Assembly (NCBI GenBank): GCA_030627265.1
Contig: DAOUSK010000004.1
Coordinates: forward strand, 1 to 45,059
Length of the DNA stretch: 45,059 nt
Direction: 5' to 3'
DNA from: Methylococcaceae bacterium
GTDB lineage: Bacteria; Pseudomonadota; Gammaproteobacteria; Methylococcales; Methylomonadaceae
Position numbers and translations under genes: made by a program. The notes beneath the pieces were generated by a model. That model worked only from the letters and a program-made list of their open reading frames with translations. It was not told the DNA's origin and made no database searches. Positions 9,754 through 19,035 of this stretch are shown here, piece by piece; within the stretch, counting starts at the first letter, position 1, and the number at the start of each line of letters is the position of its first letter.

Positions 9754-10392
9754 ATGATAGCTTCAACACAATTTTCAGCTGAATCAACCCAGTTATTGCA
9801 AGCGAGAGGTTTGAGTAAAAGCCAAATAACAGACTTTTCTTTGTTATTAGATAAAGCGCATAAGCAACAAGGCCAAAATGTTAGCGCTAAGCAAGTCTTA
9901 AATGATATGTCGGGAAGCGAATTGAAGCTATTGCAAAAAGCGAGCTCATTAGCTGATTCCATTCACGTTGCATCCTTGAGTAAAGAAGGTGCGGTCAACT
10001 TATTAGCTCAACCAGATAATACAGGTCTGGTAGATATTAATAACGATGGCATTGTTGAAGTAGGAGCAGGAAGACACATGATCTTTCCTCCTGTTAATGC
10101 GCCTGCTCATGTTAAAGAAGCGTGGGATAAATCGACTGAGGGTTTAAGTTTTCAAGATAAAATGGTGCTTGAATTAAACTTACATACGTCAATTTATGGA
10201 TTTGAAATAAATGGTGTGCCGACTAAACCAGCACCTTCACCAGAACAACAGTGGAGTGCGAATAACCTGGTTGAATGGTTTGCAACACTCAGATCAGGCT
10301 TAGAACGTTCGGTTAAAGAAGAAGGCTGGACTCACTTTAATTTAGCTCAGAAAGGTTTTTATGATAAATTCGAGGCATTGTTGGGTGCTTGA
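9754..10392 (+). CDS. Hypothetical protein, 212 aa, putative RpoN regulon
   Basis: Intact ORF with RBS-like AATAAGGA; contains an EF-hand/dockerin-like DINNDGIVE motif; no family recognised. Confidence 0.7.
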   Translation: MIASTQFSAESTQLLQARGLSKSQITDFSLLLDKAHKQQGQNVSAKQVLNDMSGSELKLLQKASSLADSIHVASLSKEGAVNLLAQPDNTGLVDINNDGIVEVGAGRHMIFPPVNAPAHVKEAWDKSTEGLSFQDKMVLELNLHTSIYGFEINGVPTKPAPSPEQQWSANNLVEWFATLRSGLERSVKEEGWTHFNLAQKGFYDKFEALLGA

Positions 10393-10823
10393 ATAAATTG
10401 GCTCTTTTGAATTTCAAGTGAGCAGTCTATAGCCAGTCTGTTTTCTACAGACTTAGCTATTTGGTATAAAGTACAGGGTTCAAGCAAAAAGATATATATT
10501 AAATGCTTGTAATAAATGATAGATACTCGCGGAAAAAAGCAGTATCAATCGAGTCTGCCCCCCCATTGATTCCACGCTATCGTTACTTTTAGCTATGTAC
10601 TCATTAAGTGTTGGTGATAATCTATGTTATTGTTTTTAATAAGTCCTAGCGATAGGTGAGTAACCGTAACCATTCAGCTGTACGCCTTACCAACAGCTAA
10701 TGCATACGTTGTCTTATTTTTCGTACCGTTGGACATCAAACCCCTTGTACTCAAGCTTCCTTCGGTATCGACTAGGATATAGCTTATATAGCGATTTCTA
10801 TTTAATAAAGCAAGAAGGATATT

Positions 10824-11160
10824 ATGACAAGTCTATTGAATAAACATTTGGCATCACCTTCCTGAATACGAAGTAATCGATTTACTTGATGCTCGACCAG
10901 ATATTGGATTAGATAGCTTTGAAGTAGACAATCGCCGCGATATATATGGCGATAACACCTTGAGCATAAAAAAGCACAAGGGGCCTTTATTACGATTTTT
11001 GCTACAATTTCATCAAGCATTAGTTTATATACTACTGGTGGCTATTGGCTTAAATGATTGGGTTCATATTATTGCTGTAGGACTTACCATTCATATTGTG
11101 ATTGATTTAGATAAAACAATTCGTTTGTATTTAGAGCGACGAACCGAAAAAACAAGATAG
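10824..11160 (+). pseudogene. Remnant of a cation-transporting P-type ATPase N-terminus
   Basis: Frame of 10849..11160 reads WHHLPEYEVIDLLDARPDIGLDSFEVDNRRDIYGDNTLSIKKHKGPLLRFLLQFHQALVYILLVAIGLNDWVH..., Cation_ATPase_N plus first TM. ATG at 10824 is in a different frame; no phosphorylation (DKTGT) or catalytic domains follow. Confidence 0.75.
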
Positions 11161-11166
11161 TTCATA

Positions 11167-11199
11167 CAGACATGGTGATTATGATAAACACCATGTCTG
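11167..11199. terminator. Stem-loop after the P-type ATPase remnant
   Basis: CAGACATGGTG-ATTATGATAAA-CACCATGTCTG; no clear T-tract. Confidence 0.5.
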
Positions 11200-11486
11200 C
11201 ATGGGTCGATAGCAGGCAGTGCTCATCTTGCTACTCTCCCCCGCAGTTGAACATAAGACCCGTTATGTGCCCCCAAAAACCACCACTAAACCTCTGATAA
11301 ATTATTATTAGGGGCGGTATTTGGGGATAAATAAGACCTAAACAAAATTAAGCACAGCTACTTATTACAGTTAGATGACAGTTACGCACATTTTCTGTGG
11401 ATAACATTGTGAGTTGTTTTTGAGTAACTACTTGAACCCTTTGTTAGTAAAGGCTGTGGATTAGATCGTACAAATTTTGTACAGTG

Positions 11487-11575
11487 CGTAAGTTGGGCTG
11501 AGGCACGAAGCACAACAATTTACATGACAAGCAAAAAGGAAGGCTTTTATTTGAGTCGCTTATGCAGCCCAACAC
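11487..11575. repeat. Degenerate family B palindromic repeat
   Basis: GCGTAAGTTGGGCTGAGGCACGAAGCACAA...CTTATGCAGCCCAACACG, similar to 4085..4169. Confidence 0.5.
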
Positions 11576-11676
11576 GTTGATATGGTAGGGTTTGTTGGGA
11601 TTTTAGCGCAAGGGGGGGGAGGGGCTTGTGGTTGGGTGTTAAGGGCAGGCACAAGGCGCTGCCCCTACGTTTGCGA

Positions 11677-12228
11677 TTAAGCTTCCTCTTCTTGTTTACG
11701 TTTTGCTTTATTCGCTTGAACATTAACAAAAATAATTGTTCCTAAGCCCATAATAGCGGGAACAACTATTTTCCACAGACTGATAGAAGTGTCTTCTTCT
11801 CTGCCCACTGCAAATGTTAAGTGGGTATCAAGTTCTTCGCCATTATGCTCAATGGTAATATGCGCAAGGTAATCACCTGCACCAAATTCAGTAAAATCAA
11901 CGGCGGCATTAATGGTACCTGTTTTAACTTTTTTGGCTGCTTGATGAAAAATGCGGCGACCATCTGATTCGCGAGTAATTTCTAACTCAAGACTGGTTTG
12001 GCGTAGTTTTTGTCCTTCATAGTCAAACACTAGCTGGGTTAATCCAAGGTTTGGAATAGCCGTACAATAACTGACTCCTTGAGTAAAGCTAGGCGTATAG
12101 GCAGAAAAGTGAATAACCTCAGAACCGACAGTAATGCGGCAATTATCTGGCTCGTTTGATGCGCCTTTATGGGCGAAAGCTTGAACTGAAAATAGGCTAA
12201 GAGCTAAGAAGAGAGTGGATAGTTTCAT
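11677..12228 (-). CDS. Secreted, membrane-anchored protein of unknown function; predicted mature N-terminal His
   Basis: Signal peptide MKLSTLFLALSLFSVQAFA|HKGASNEPDNC; C-terminal TM (SLWKIVVPAIMGLGTIIFVNV) and basic/acidic tail; two Cys in the periplasmic domain. Confidence 0.75.
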   Translation of the reverse strand: MKLSTLFLALSLFSVQAFAHKGASNEPDNCRITVGSEVIHFSAYTPSFTQGVSYCTAIPNLGLTQLVFDYEGQKLRQTSLELEITRESDGRRIFHQAAKKVKTGTINAAVDFTEFGAGDYLAHITIEHNGEELDTHLTFAVGREEDTSISLWKIVVPAIMGLGTIIFVNVQANKAKRKQEEEA

Positions 12229-12264
12229 GATAATTACCTTAGGTTTAATGATTTATTATTATTT

Positions 12265-12927
12265 TTATAAAGCAGATCGTATGCTGCTTAAAGCCTGTGG
12301 GTCTAGAGCAGCCGTTCGCTGGTGCTGATTGCATAAAGCACCTCTAAAACCAAGATAGTCTGCTTGTAATGGTTTTAAGGTGGCAATATCTTGCAAGCGT
12401 AGAGAACCTGCTAAACCACATAGTAACTTATATTTTTTACTCTGTTCTACAAAATATTCAATTTTTTTAAGCGGCATGACTTGTGTTAACGAGCCATTTT
12501 GTTTATCCATGGTATCTAACATAACGCCAGTGAAATTTGCTTTAGCAAAGTCTTTTAGGCGGTCTAAGTCAGGATTTTGGTCGGCAAATAAAACCGCAAT
12601 TAATTTAATCTCTGTTTGAGCGAGTTGTTGAATAACGGGCAGCCAATCACCGTCAGGAAAAAATCCGATTTTAACGTAATCAACACCCGTTGCGGCCATT
12701 TTTTCAACAGCATTAAAGATGGTGTCAGCTTGCATAGGCAAATCACCAACGGTTGCACTGATGGCTTTGCTTAATTGAGAGCTATTGACAATCGTGCTTA
12801 CGAGGGTTGTTTCTAATGCACCTAGTGCGCCTAATGAGGGCTGTTTTAGGTCAATAATATCAACATTAGCTTGTTCGGCCATGATGGCTTCTGCTAAGCA
12901 ATTAACACTGGCTAACATTTTATTCAT
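12265..12927 (-). CDS. mfnB: (5-formylfuran-3-yl)methyl phosphate synthase (DUF556/MfnB family)
   Basis: MLASVNCLAEAIMAEQANVDIIDLKQPSLGALGAL, GVDYVKIGFFPDGDW, LCGLAGSLRLQDIATLKPLQADYLGFRGALC. Start trimmed from 12981 to ATG at 12927, which overlaps the upstream stop. Confidence 0.88.
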   Translation of the reverse strand: MNKMLASVNCLAEAIMAEQANVDIIDLKQPSLGALGALETTLVSTIVNSSQLSKAISATVGDLPMQADTIFNAVEKMAATGVDYVKIGFFPDGDWLPVIQQLAQTEIKLIAVLFADQNPDLDRLKDFAKANFTGVMLDTMDKQNGSLTQVMPLKKIEYFVEQSKKYKLLCGLAGSLRLQDIATLKPLQADYLGFRGALCNQHQRTAALDPQALSSIRSAL

Positions 12928-13490
12928 GAATGTTTTGCCTCGCGTTGTTTTTCTTGAATAGCGGTAGTGACCCATTGCCATGCTTCTTTTTCTCTCGGCC
13001 CTGCTGTTTTTTCAAAGCCAATCGATAGGTAATTCAGTTCGGATTGAATTTTTTCAATGGGTAGATGATTAACGCGGCTTAATAAAATAGCGGCTTCTAA
13101 AACTGAAAATTGCGCACGATTAAAACCTTGAAAAGGGCGGTGCTGGACTTGATGAATGCTTTTGCAGAATAATTTAGGGCGAACCGCATCTTCTTCTATG
13201 CGAATAATTTCTACCTCACAATGTGCGAGAGCTGATGTTAAAAAAACGCCGTTTATTTTTTCAGCAGCGGATAAAGGCCAGTCTCTACTGCCTGTTAAGC
13301 AACCTGCAAAAATACGCACATCATCACAATAATTAATCACGGCTGTGCGGGTGCTTAATAAATTATCTAATGTGGTTGAGGGACGAAAGGGCAGAATGAT
13401 AAATTCATCATTTTGCACATGAATTCCCATAGGGGCGAGATGTGCTTTGCCTTCTGCATTTTGGGTGGTGACGATAGTTTCTTGAATCAT
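12924..13490 (-). CDS. DUF447-like protein of H4MPT-linked C1 clusters
   Basis: IQETIVTTQNAEGKAHLAPMGIHVQNDEFIILPFRPSTTLDNL...FAGCLTGSRDWPLSAAE; coupled to mfnB. Confidence 0.8.
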   Translation of the reverse strand: MIQETIVTTQNAEGKAHLAPMGIHVQNDEFIILPFRPSTTLDNLLSTRTAVINYCDDVRIFAGCLTGSRDWPLSAAEKINGVFLTSALAHCEVEIIRIEEDAVRPKLFCKSIHQVQHRPFQGFNRAQFSVLEAAILLSRVNHLPIEKIQSELNYLSIGFEKTAGPREKEAWQWVTTAIQEKQREAKHS

Positions 13491-14875
13491 TATTTTTTTA
13501 GCGTTGTGCCCGCAGGCTTAAAACTGTGTAAATCAACGTCTTGATTTTTAATTTTTGCTGCACAACCCCAATTAAGGGCTTGGTCTTGATTAAAACGTTT
13601 ACCTAATTGCCATGCTGTTTCTGCTCGGGCAAGTTCTACCCCTAAATAAAAAGCATGACTCGCATCATCTTCAACGTGCAATTTGGGGTATAAATCAAAA
13701 GGGTCAATCGCCGAATGTAAACCATCTCTATTATAAATATGCACGCCTTCCGTACTAATTTGTATGCGGAAGCTAGGGTCTTTTACTTCCGCTGCAAAGT
13801 CTTTGATTTCCGATAATTGGTAAGGGAAGGGGGAAGGCTCGTGTAATGCCATTAAATCAGAGCTGATATGTTTGGGTAAGGTATCATTTTCTTGCGCAGC
13901 ATACATAATGCGGCGTGCAACATCGGCTTCTTTAATGGCGCGTGAAGCATGATGGCTGACTTCCGTTGCCAAAATGTGGTTGATATTTAGTTCGGAGCAC
14001 ATGCCTAACAATATAGCATTCATACCGGCTGTATCTGCATGAGTGAGTTCAGTAATATTACCCACACCGAGCATCATTTCAATATCAGGAAATTTATTGC
14101 GTACTGTATGGTAGCGTACGACAGAGTCGGTAAAGCCGAAGTGAATCGGGTCTAAAATTGGATCGATAATAAAGGGTTTGTTTTTAGCTTGTAAAGTTTT
14201 TATAACACGCTCTAAACAAGAAATATCGGTATGATTTTCAGGGATAATAATGGGGATTGCATCGACTTCATCGGCAACCCATAAAGTTGATTCATGTAAG
14301 CTCAACATATAATCCGCACCGGCCTTTGCTCCGCGCAATAAATCGTCGGTTTCTAAGGAATCAATGCTGACTAAAAAGCCCTCTTTTTTCAGCCCTTGGA
14401 TAATCGCTTCCATATTGTCAAAAGGCGTATCGGGTAAGCAGCCGATATCAATGATATTAGCGCCATTTTCTTGGTAGTAGTAGGCACGCTGTATGACTTC
14501 ATCAACCGTTAAATTGGGCGCGTCAACAATTTCAGCAAAGATTTTGACATTGTAATGGCTTAAATCAATATGTAATGCTTTTTTGCCAAAAAACAACGGC
14601 AAATCTTTTAATTCTTCAGGGCCGCGTTCAACAGGAAGTTTTAATTTTTCAGAAAGCAGCTCTAAGTCACCTCGACAGCGACCCGGAAGAACAATGCGAT
14701 CAGCATTAAAGGTGTCTTTTAAGCGCCGCGCAATCATATCTGCGGTCATTAAAGCAGCCACTTTTACACCGATTTGATGAACGGTATAGGTAAATTCAGG
14801 CTGCATTTTTTCTAAAATAGCACGCAGTTGTTTTTCGGCTAATTTACCTGTTAAAAATAGTATATGCTCACTCAT
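13490..14875 (-). CDS. Dihydropteroate synthase-like protein (DUF6513-like, H4MPT-linked)
   Basis: GANIIDIGCLPDTPFDNMEAI..., SIDSLETDDLLRGAKAGADYMLSL, PFIIDPILDPIHFGFTDS; long N- and C-terminal extensions relative to FolP. Confidence 0.82.
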   Translation of the reverse strand: MSEHILFLTGKLAEKQLRAILEKMQPEFTYTVHQIGVKVAALMTADMIARRLKDTFNADRIVLPGRCRGDLELLSEKLKLPVERGPEELKDLPLFFGKKALHIDLSHYNVKIFAEIVDAPNLTVDEVIQRAYYYQENGANIIDIGCLPDTPFDNMEAIIQGLKKEGFLVSIDSLETDDLLRGAKAGADYMLSLHESTLWVADEVDAIPIIIPENHTDISCLERVIKTLQAKNKPFIIDPILDPIHFGFTDSVVRYHTVRNKFPDIEMMLGVGNITELTHADTAGMNAILLGMCSELNINHILATEVSHHASRAIKEADVARRIMYAAQENDTLPKHISSDLMALHEPSPFPYQLSEIKDFAAEVKDPSFRIQISTEGVHIYNRDGLHSAIDPFDLYPKLHVEDDASHAFYLGVELARAETAWQLGKRFNQDQALNWGCAAKIKNQDVDLHSFKPAGTTLKK

Positions 14876-15468
14876 GATAACTGCTGCAGACGGTGCTGAA
14901 GTGCGACGCTGAGTTCTGATACACTTTCTACAACGGTGGTATATTCAAAATCACGCAGTTTATCGGTTGCTTCTAAATCTATTTTTCGTGGGTAAACCAT
15001 CACTTTTCCACCAGGTGCAGTTGTTTCCATTTCAGGTGCTATATCACAAGGGTAGACAATATTAGGAATGCGACACTTTCCTGCTTGAGAGAATAGGTTA
15101 GTGACTAAAGAATCGGCAATCCCTAAAACACATTTTGCGACGGTATTAGAGGTTGTCGGTGCGAGCACTAAGCTGTGGTAATAGTCTTTATAAAAGAGGC
15201 CCACGGGCGGCGCAGAAGCGGCTTTATCGCGGTAAACGCGGACTTTGTCGCGTAAATCATTGATATTAATGCCATACATTTTTAAGACTTCTTCGCCTGC
15301 TTGGCTAAGATACAAATCGACATTATCGAGTGTGAGCATTAGCTCAATGCATTCTTCAATATAATGACCTGAACCAGTAACAGCCCATGCAATACGTGCT
15401 TGTTCCATGAATTTACTTTTTAATAATGAGGGAAATACGCAATTTTTAGTACTTCTTAAATATATCAT
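14872..15468 (-). CDS. Flavoprotein, AfpA / dihydromethanopterin reductase (DmrB)-like
   Basis: RIAWAVTGSGHYIEECIELM, VLAPTTSNTVAKCVLGIADSLVTNLFSQAGK, YPCDIAPEMETTAPGGKVMVYPRKIDL. Internal ATG (MEQARIAW) is the likelier start. Confidence 0.82.
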   Translation of the reverse strand: MIYLRSTKNCVFPSLLKSKFMEQARIAWAVTGSGHYIEECIELMLTLDNVDLYLSQAGEEVLKMYGININDLRDKVRVYRDKAASAPPVGLFYKDYYHSLVLAPTTSNTVAKCVLGIADSLVTNLFSQAGKCRIPNIVYPCDIAPEMETTAPGGKVMVYPRKIDLEATDKLRDFEYTTVVESVSELSVALQHRLQQLS

Positions 15469-15504
15469 TATTATATACGCTGGCTTATCATAGCGGCGTA
15501 TTTC

Positions 15505-16368
15505 TTGATAATAACGGAGACTCGTGTGAGTTTATTTGAGCACTTAACCCAGCCATTGATTATGGGTATTTTAAATGTAACGCCGGATAGTTTTTCAGAT
15601 GGGGGGCAATTTTCCGCCGTTGCCGCGGCAGTTGAGCAAACGGGAAAAATGCTGCATGAAGGCGCTAATATTATTGACATTGGCGGGGAATCGACTCGTC
15701 CTGGCTCAGAGTCTGTACCAGCTGAAGAGCAGATTAATCGGGTTGTGCCGATTATAAAAGCGATACGGCAAGAGTTATCAGAAACAGTTGAAATTAGTAT
15801 TGATACGACCTTGGCTAGCGTTGCGGAGTCGGCTATTAAGGCGGGGGCGACTATGATTAATGACATTTCTGGTGGACAGCAAGATAGTGAAATTTTAAAC
15901 GTTGCCGCTCAATATAATGTGCCAATTATCTTAATGCATAGTCAGGGAAAGCCTAAGACTATGCAGGATGCACCGAGTTATCGCTCGGTTGTTGAGGAAG
16001 TGTTAGCTTATCTACAGGAGAGTACACATGCCGCTTTGTTGGCAGGCGTAGCAAAACATAATATTGCGATTGACCCAGGCATTGGCTTTGGTAAGCGTAA
16101 ACAAGATAATTTAGATTTATTAGCAAATTTAGATCAATTTGTCGCAACGGGCTTTCCTGTTTTATTAGGCACCAGTCGCAAGCGATTTATGGGTAGTATT
16201 TGTGCTTTAAGCGAACCTAAAGAATTGGTGACGGCAACAGCGACAACAACGGCTTTAGGGGTTATGCAGGGGGTGCAAATGTTTCGTGTGCATGATGTTA
16301 AAGAAAATAAACAAGCGGCTGATGTGGCGTGGGCAATCAAACAATCAAAGAAAGTTCAAGTGATGTAA
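15505..16368 (+). CDS. folP: Dihydropteroate synthase
   Basis: LIMGILNVTPDSFSDGGQF, GANIIDIGGESTRPGSE, MHSQGKPKTMQ, IDPGIGFGKRKQDNLDLL; start may be the GTG at 15526 (VSLFEHLTQP). Confidence 0.95.
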   Translation: MIITETRVSLFEHLTQPLIMGILNVTPDSFSDGGQFSAVAAAVEQTGKMLHEGANIIDIGGESTRPGSESVPAEEQINRVVPIIKAIRQELSETVEISIDTTLASVAESAIKAGATMINDISGGQQDSEILNVAAQYNVPIILMHSQGKPKTMQDAPSYRSVVEEVLAYLQESTHAALLAGVAKHNIAIDPGIGFGKRKQDNLDLLANLDQFVATGFPVLLGTSRKRFMGSICALSEPKELVTATATTTALGVMQGVQMFRVHDVKENKQAADVAWAIKQSKKVQVM

Positions 16369-16376
16369 GGTTTTTA

Positions 16377-16393
16377 TGGCATAAATAATGCTT
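16377..16393 (+). promoter_or_regulatory. Sigma-54 promoter for the flgG operon
   Basis: TGGCATAAATAATGCTT: GG at 16378 and GC at 16390, 12 bp spacing; in the 58-bp folP-flgG gap. Confidence 0.65.
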
Positions 16394-16426
16394 CCTATTT
16401 TTGTAAGTTGAAAATAGGAGCTAGAA

Positions 16427-17215
16427 ATGACAGAAAGAGCATTATGGGTGGCAAAAACAGGTTTAGATGCCCAGCAAAAAAGAATGGCGGTAATTGCCAA
16501 TAACTTAGCCAACGTTAATACCACAGGCTTTAAAAAATCACGTCCTATTTTTGAAGATTTGCTCTATCAAAATTATCGCCAAGTCGGGGCCAATTCATCA
16601 CAAGACACAGAATTGCCAACGGGTTTACAGCTTGGTGCTGGTGTTAGAGTTGTAGCAACAGAAAAAATGCACTCGCAAGGCAATATTATTCAAACTGAAA
16701 ACCCACTTGATGTTGCGGTTAATGGGCGTGGTTTTTTACAAGTTCTTATGCCCGATGGGGAAATTAACTATACGCGAGATGGTTCTTTTAAAATAAGTTC
16801 CACAGGTGAAATGGTGACTTCTAATGGTATGCCGTTAGAACCAAGTATCACTATTCCTGACGATGCTCTGAGTATTACCATTGGACAAGATGGGACGGTT
16901 TCGGTTTCACAGTCTGGGGATGCAGCGACAACGCAGGTGGGCCAAATTCAAACGGTCAGTTTTATTAATCCAGCGGGTTTAGAACCAATAGGTGAAAACT
17001 TGTTTAGAGAGTCTGTTGCCAGCGCTGCGCCGATTATTGGCACGCCGGGTGAAAACGAGTTGGGTACTTTAGAGCAAGGCGCTTTGGAGACATCGAATGT
17101 TAATGTCGTTGAAGAGCTGGTTAATATGATTGAAACTCAGCGCGCTTATGAAATTAACTCTAAAGCCATTTCGACAACAGATCAGATGTTGTCATTTGTT
17201 ACTCAGCAACTTTAA
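16427..17215 (+). CDS. flgG: Flagellar distal rod protein FlgG
   Basis: [49 protein letters not shown]-terminal [25 protein letters not shown]. Confidence 0.97.
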   Translation: MTERALWVAKTGLDAQQKRMAVIANNLANVNTTGFKKSRPIFEDLLYQNYRQVGANSSQDTELPTGLQLGAGVRVVATEKMHSQGNIIQTENPLDVAVNGRGFLQVLMPDGEINYTRDGSFKISSTGEMVTSNGMPLEPSITIPDDALSITIGQDGTVSVSQSGDAATTQVGQIQTVSFINPAGLEPIGENLFRESVASAAPIIGTPGENELGTLEQGALETSNVNVVEELVNMIETQRAYEINSKAISTTDQMLSFVTQQL

Positions 17216-17224
17216 ATTAAAGTT

Positions 17225-17914
17225 ATGAAACAGTCACTTGTCATGTTGAGTCTATTAAGTTTAGTGTTAACGGGGTGTGAAACATTGCCTGATCGTGACC
17301 CTGAATTTGCTTCTGTTCGTCCTGAAATTTTACAGCGGCCGATAAGAAAAACGGGATCTATTTATCAATCTAATTTTGATTTGCGGCTATTTGAAGATCA
17401 AGTTGCACGCCGTGTCGGTGATATTGTGATGGTTATCTTTGATGAGGAAATGGACGCTAAAAAAGACGCGGATAGTTCGGTGAGTAAAAGCTCAGATATC
17501 TCAGTGACTATTCCAAAAATATATGGAGTAGACCCCGCGGTTGTTATGGCTGCTTTTGGTAAGAATGGCATGTCGTTAGATTCAGAAATTAAAGCGGATA
17601 GAAATATACAAGGCAAAGGAGATGCGAACCAAAGCAATAGTTTGACAGGGAGCATTTCGGTCACAGTTGTTGAAGTTTTTTCTAATGGTAACTTAAGGGT
17701 GCGTGGTGAAAAGCGAGTGTCTTTAAATCAAGGCAGTGAGTATATCCGTGTATCAGGCATTATTCGTATGACAGATATTACCGCAACCAATCAAGTAAAT
17801 TCTAGCCAATTAGCGGATGCGACAATTATGTATACAGGAGATGGCGCTATTGCAGATGCGAGTCGAATGGGTTGGGGCTCACGTTTATTTATGCACTGGA
17901 CATTTCCTTTTTAA
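17225..17914 (+). CDS. flgH: Flagellar L-ring protein FlgH
   Basis: Lipobox VLTGC; GSIYQSNFDLRLFEDQVARRVGDIV; VRGEKRVSLNQGSEYIRVSGIIR. Confidence 0.96.
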   Translation: MKQSLVMLSLLSLVLTGCETLPDRDPEFASVRPEILQRPIRKTGSIYQSNFDLRLFEDQVARRVGDIVMVIFDEEMDAKKDADSSVSKSSDISVTIPKIYGVDPAVVMAAFGKNGMSLDSEIKADRNIQGKGDANQSNSLTGSISVTVVEVFSNGNLRVRGEKRVSLNQGSEYIRVSGIIRMTDITATNQVNSSQLADATIMYTGDGAIADASRMGWGSRLFMHWTFPF

Positions 17915-17927
17915 TTTAGGGTAAAAA

Positions 17928-19025
17928 ATGAAGTTAACTAGAAAGTATCTAATTTTAAGCCTGCTAATTTTTAATTTTCCTTTGGTATATGCTGAAAGAA
18001 TTAAAGATTTAGCGGGCATAGATGGCGTAAGAGACAATCAATTAGTGGGTTATGGGATTGTCGTTGGTTTACATAATACGGGCGATAAAACTAAATTTAC
18101 CGGACAATCTGTGCGCGCCATGATGTCAAAATTAGGGGTTAATTTACCACCGGGTAAAGACCCTAAAGCAAAAAATGTTGCGGCTGTTGCGATTAGCGCG
18201 ACCTTATCTGCTTTTGCTAAACCAGGGCAAATGATTGATGTCACTGTATCGGCGATTGGCGATGCAAAAAGTTTGCGTGGTGGAACGTTGTTAATGTCAC
18301 CTTTAAAAGGGGCGGATGGGAAAATTTATGCTGTTTCTCAAGGTAATTTAGTTGTTGGTGGTTTATCGGCAGCAGGAAGAGATGGTTCTAGCTTAACGGT
18401 TAATAATCCAACCGTTGGTAGAATTGCCAATGGTGCAACGGTAGAGCGTAGTGTGCCGACCCCTTTTGCAGATGGTAATTCTATTGTTTTTAATTTACAT
18501 AATTCTGATTTCACCACGGCAAGTCGTGTTGTTAAAGCAATCAATGGGCTGTTAGGTAAAGGGACTGCAATTGCTTCAGATGCGCGATCTATTAGGGTGA
18601 GTGCGCCACTCAATGTTGGGCAGCGCGTGATGTTTGCTTCAATGCTGGAAAATATTGAGGTAAGCCCAGATGATGCACCGGCAAGAGTGATTATTAATTC
18701 ACGTACAGGAACGGTAGTCATTAATAACAAAGTGCGCGTGCAACCAGTGGCTGTATCACACGGAAGCTTAATAGTAACGGTAGAAGAAAACCCACAAATC
18801 AGCCAGCCAAATGCACTGGCTAATGGTGTAACCGCAGTACAAGCGCAAACTAATATTACCGTGGAAGAGGAAGAGCAGCGCATGTTTGTCTTTAACCCAG
18901 GTGTTTCATTGAATGAAATAGTGCAAGCAGTTAATGATGTGGGTGCTTCGCCGAGTGATTTGGTGGCTATTTTAGAAGCCTTAAAGTCTGCTGGGGCTTT
19001 AAGAGCAGAACTTATTATTATTTAA
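17928..19025 (+). CDS. flgI: Flagellar P-ring protein FlgI
   Basis: [57 protein letters not shown]. Confidence 0.97.
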   Translation: MKLTRKYLILSLLIFNFPLVYAERIKDLAGIDGVRDNQLVGYGIVVGLHNTGDKTKFTGQSVRAMMSKLGVNLPPGKDPKAKNVAAVAISATLSAFAKPGQMIDVTVSAIGDAKSLRGGTLLMSPLKGADGKIYAVSQGNLVVGGLSAAGRDGSSLTVNNPTVGRIANGATVERSVPTPFADGNSIVFNLHNSDFTTASRVVKAINGLLGKGTAIASDARSIRVSAPLNVGQRVMFASMLENIEVSPDDAPARVIINSRTGTVVINNKVRVQPVAVSHGSLIVTVEENPQISQPNALANGVTAVQAQTNITVEEEEQRMFVFNPGVSLNEIVQAVNDVGASPSDLVAILEALKSAGALRAELIII

Positions 19026-19035
19026 GGCGATTATT

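Noticed and set aside
9612-9962. 116-aa minus-strand ORF
   Set aside because: Antisense to the better-supported 9754..10392 ORF and extends into a palindromic repeat.
11468-11482. GTACAAATTTTGTAC as a LexA box
   Set aside because: Lacks the CTGT-N8-ACAG symmetry of gammaproteobacterial SOS boxes and is not upstream of an SOS gene.
11547-11729. 60-aa minus-strand ORF
   Set aside because: Lies in repeat-like noncoding DNA and overlaps the 3' end of the 11677..12228 gene; low-complexity Lys/Arg/Pro sequence.
18338-18883. 181-aa minus-strand ORF
   Set aside because: Antisense to the core of flgI; codon-shadow ORF.
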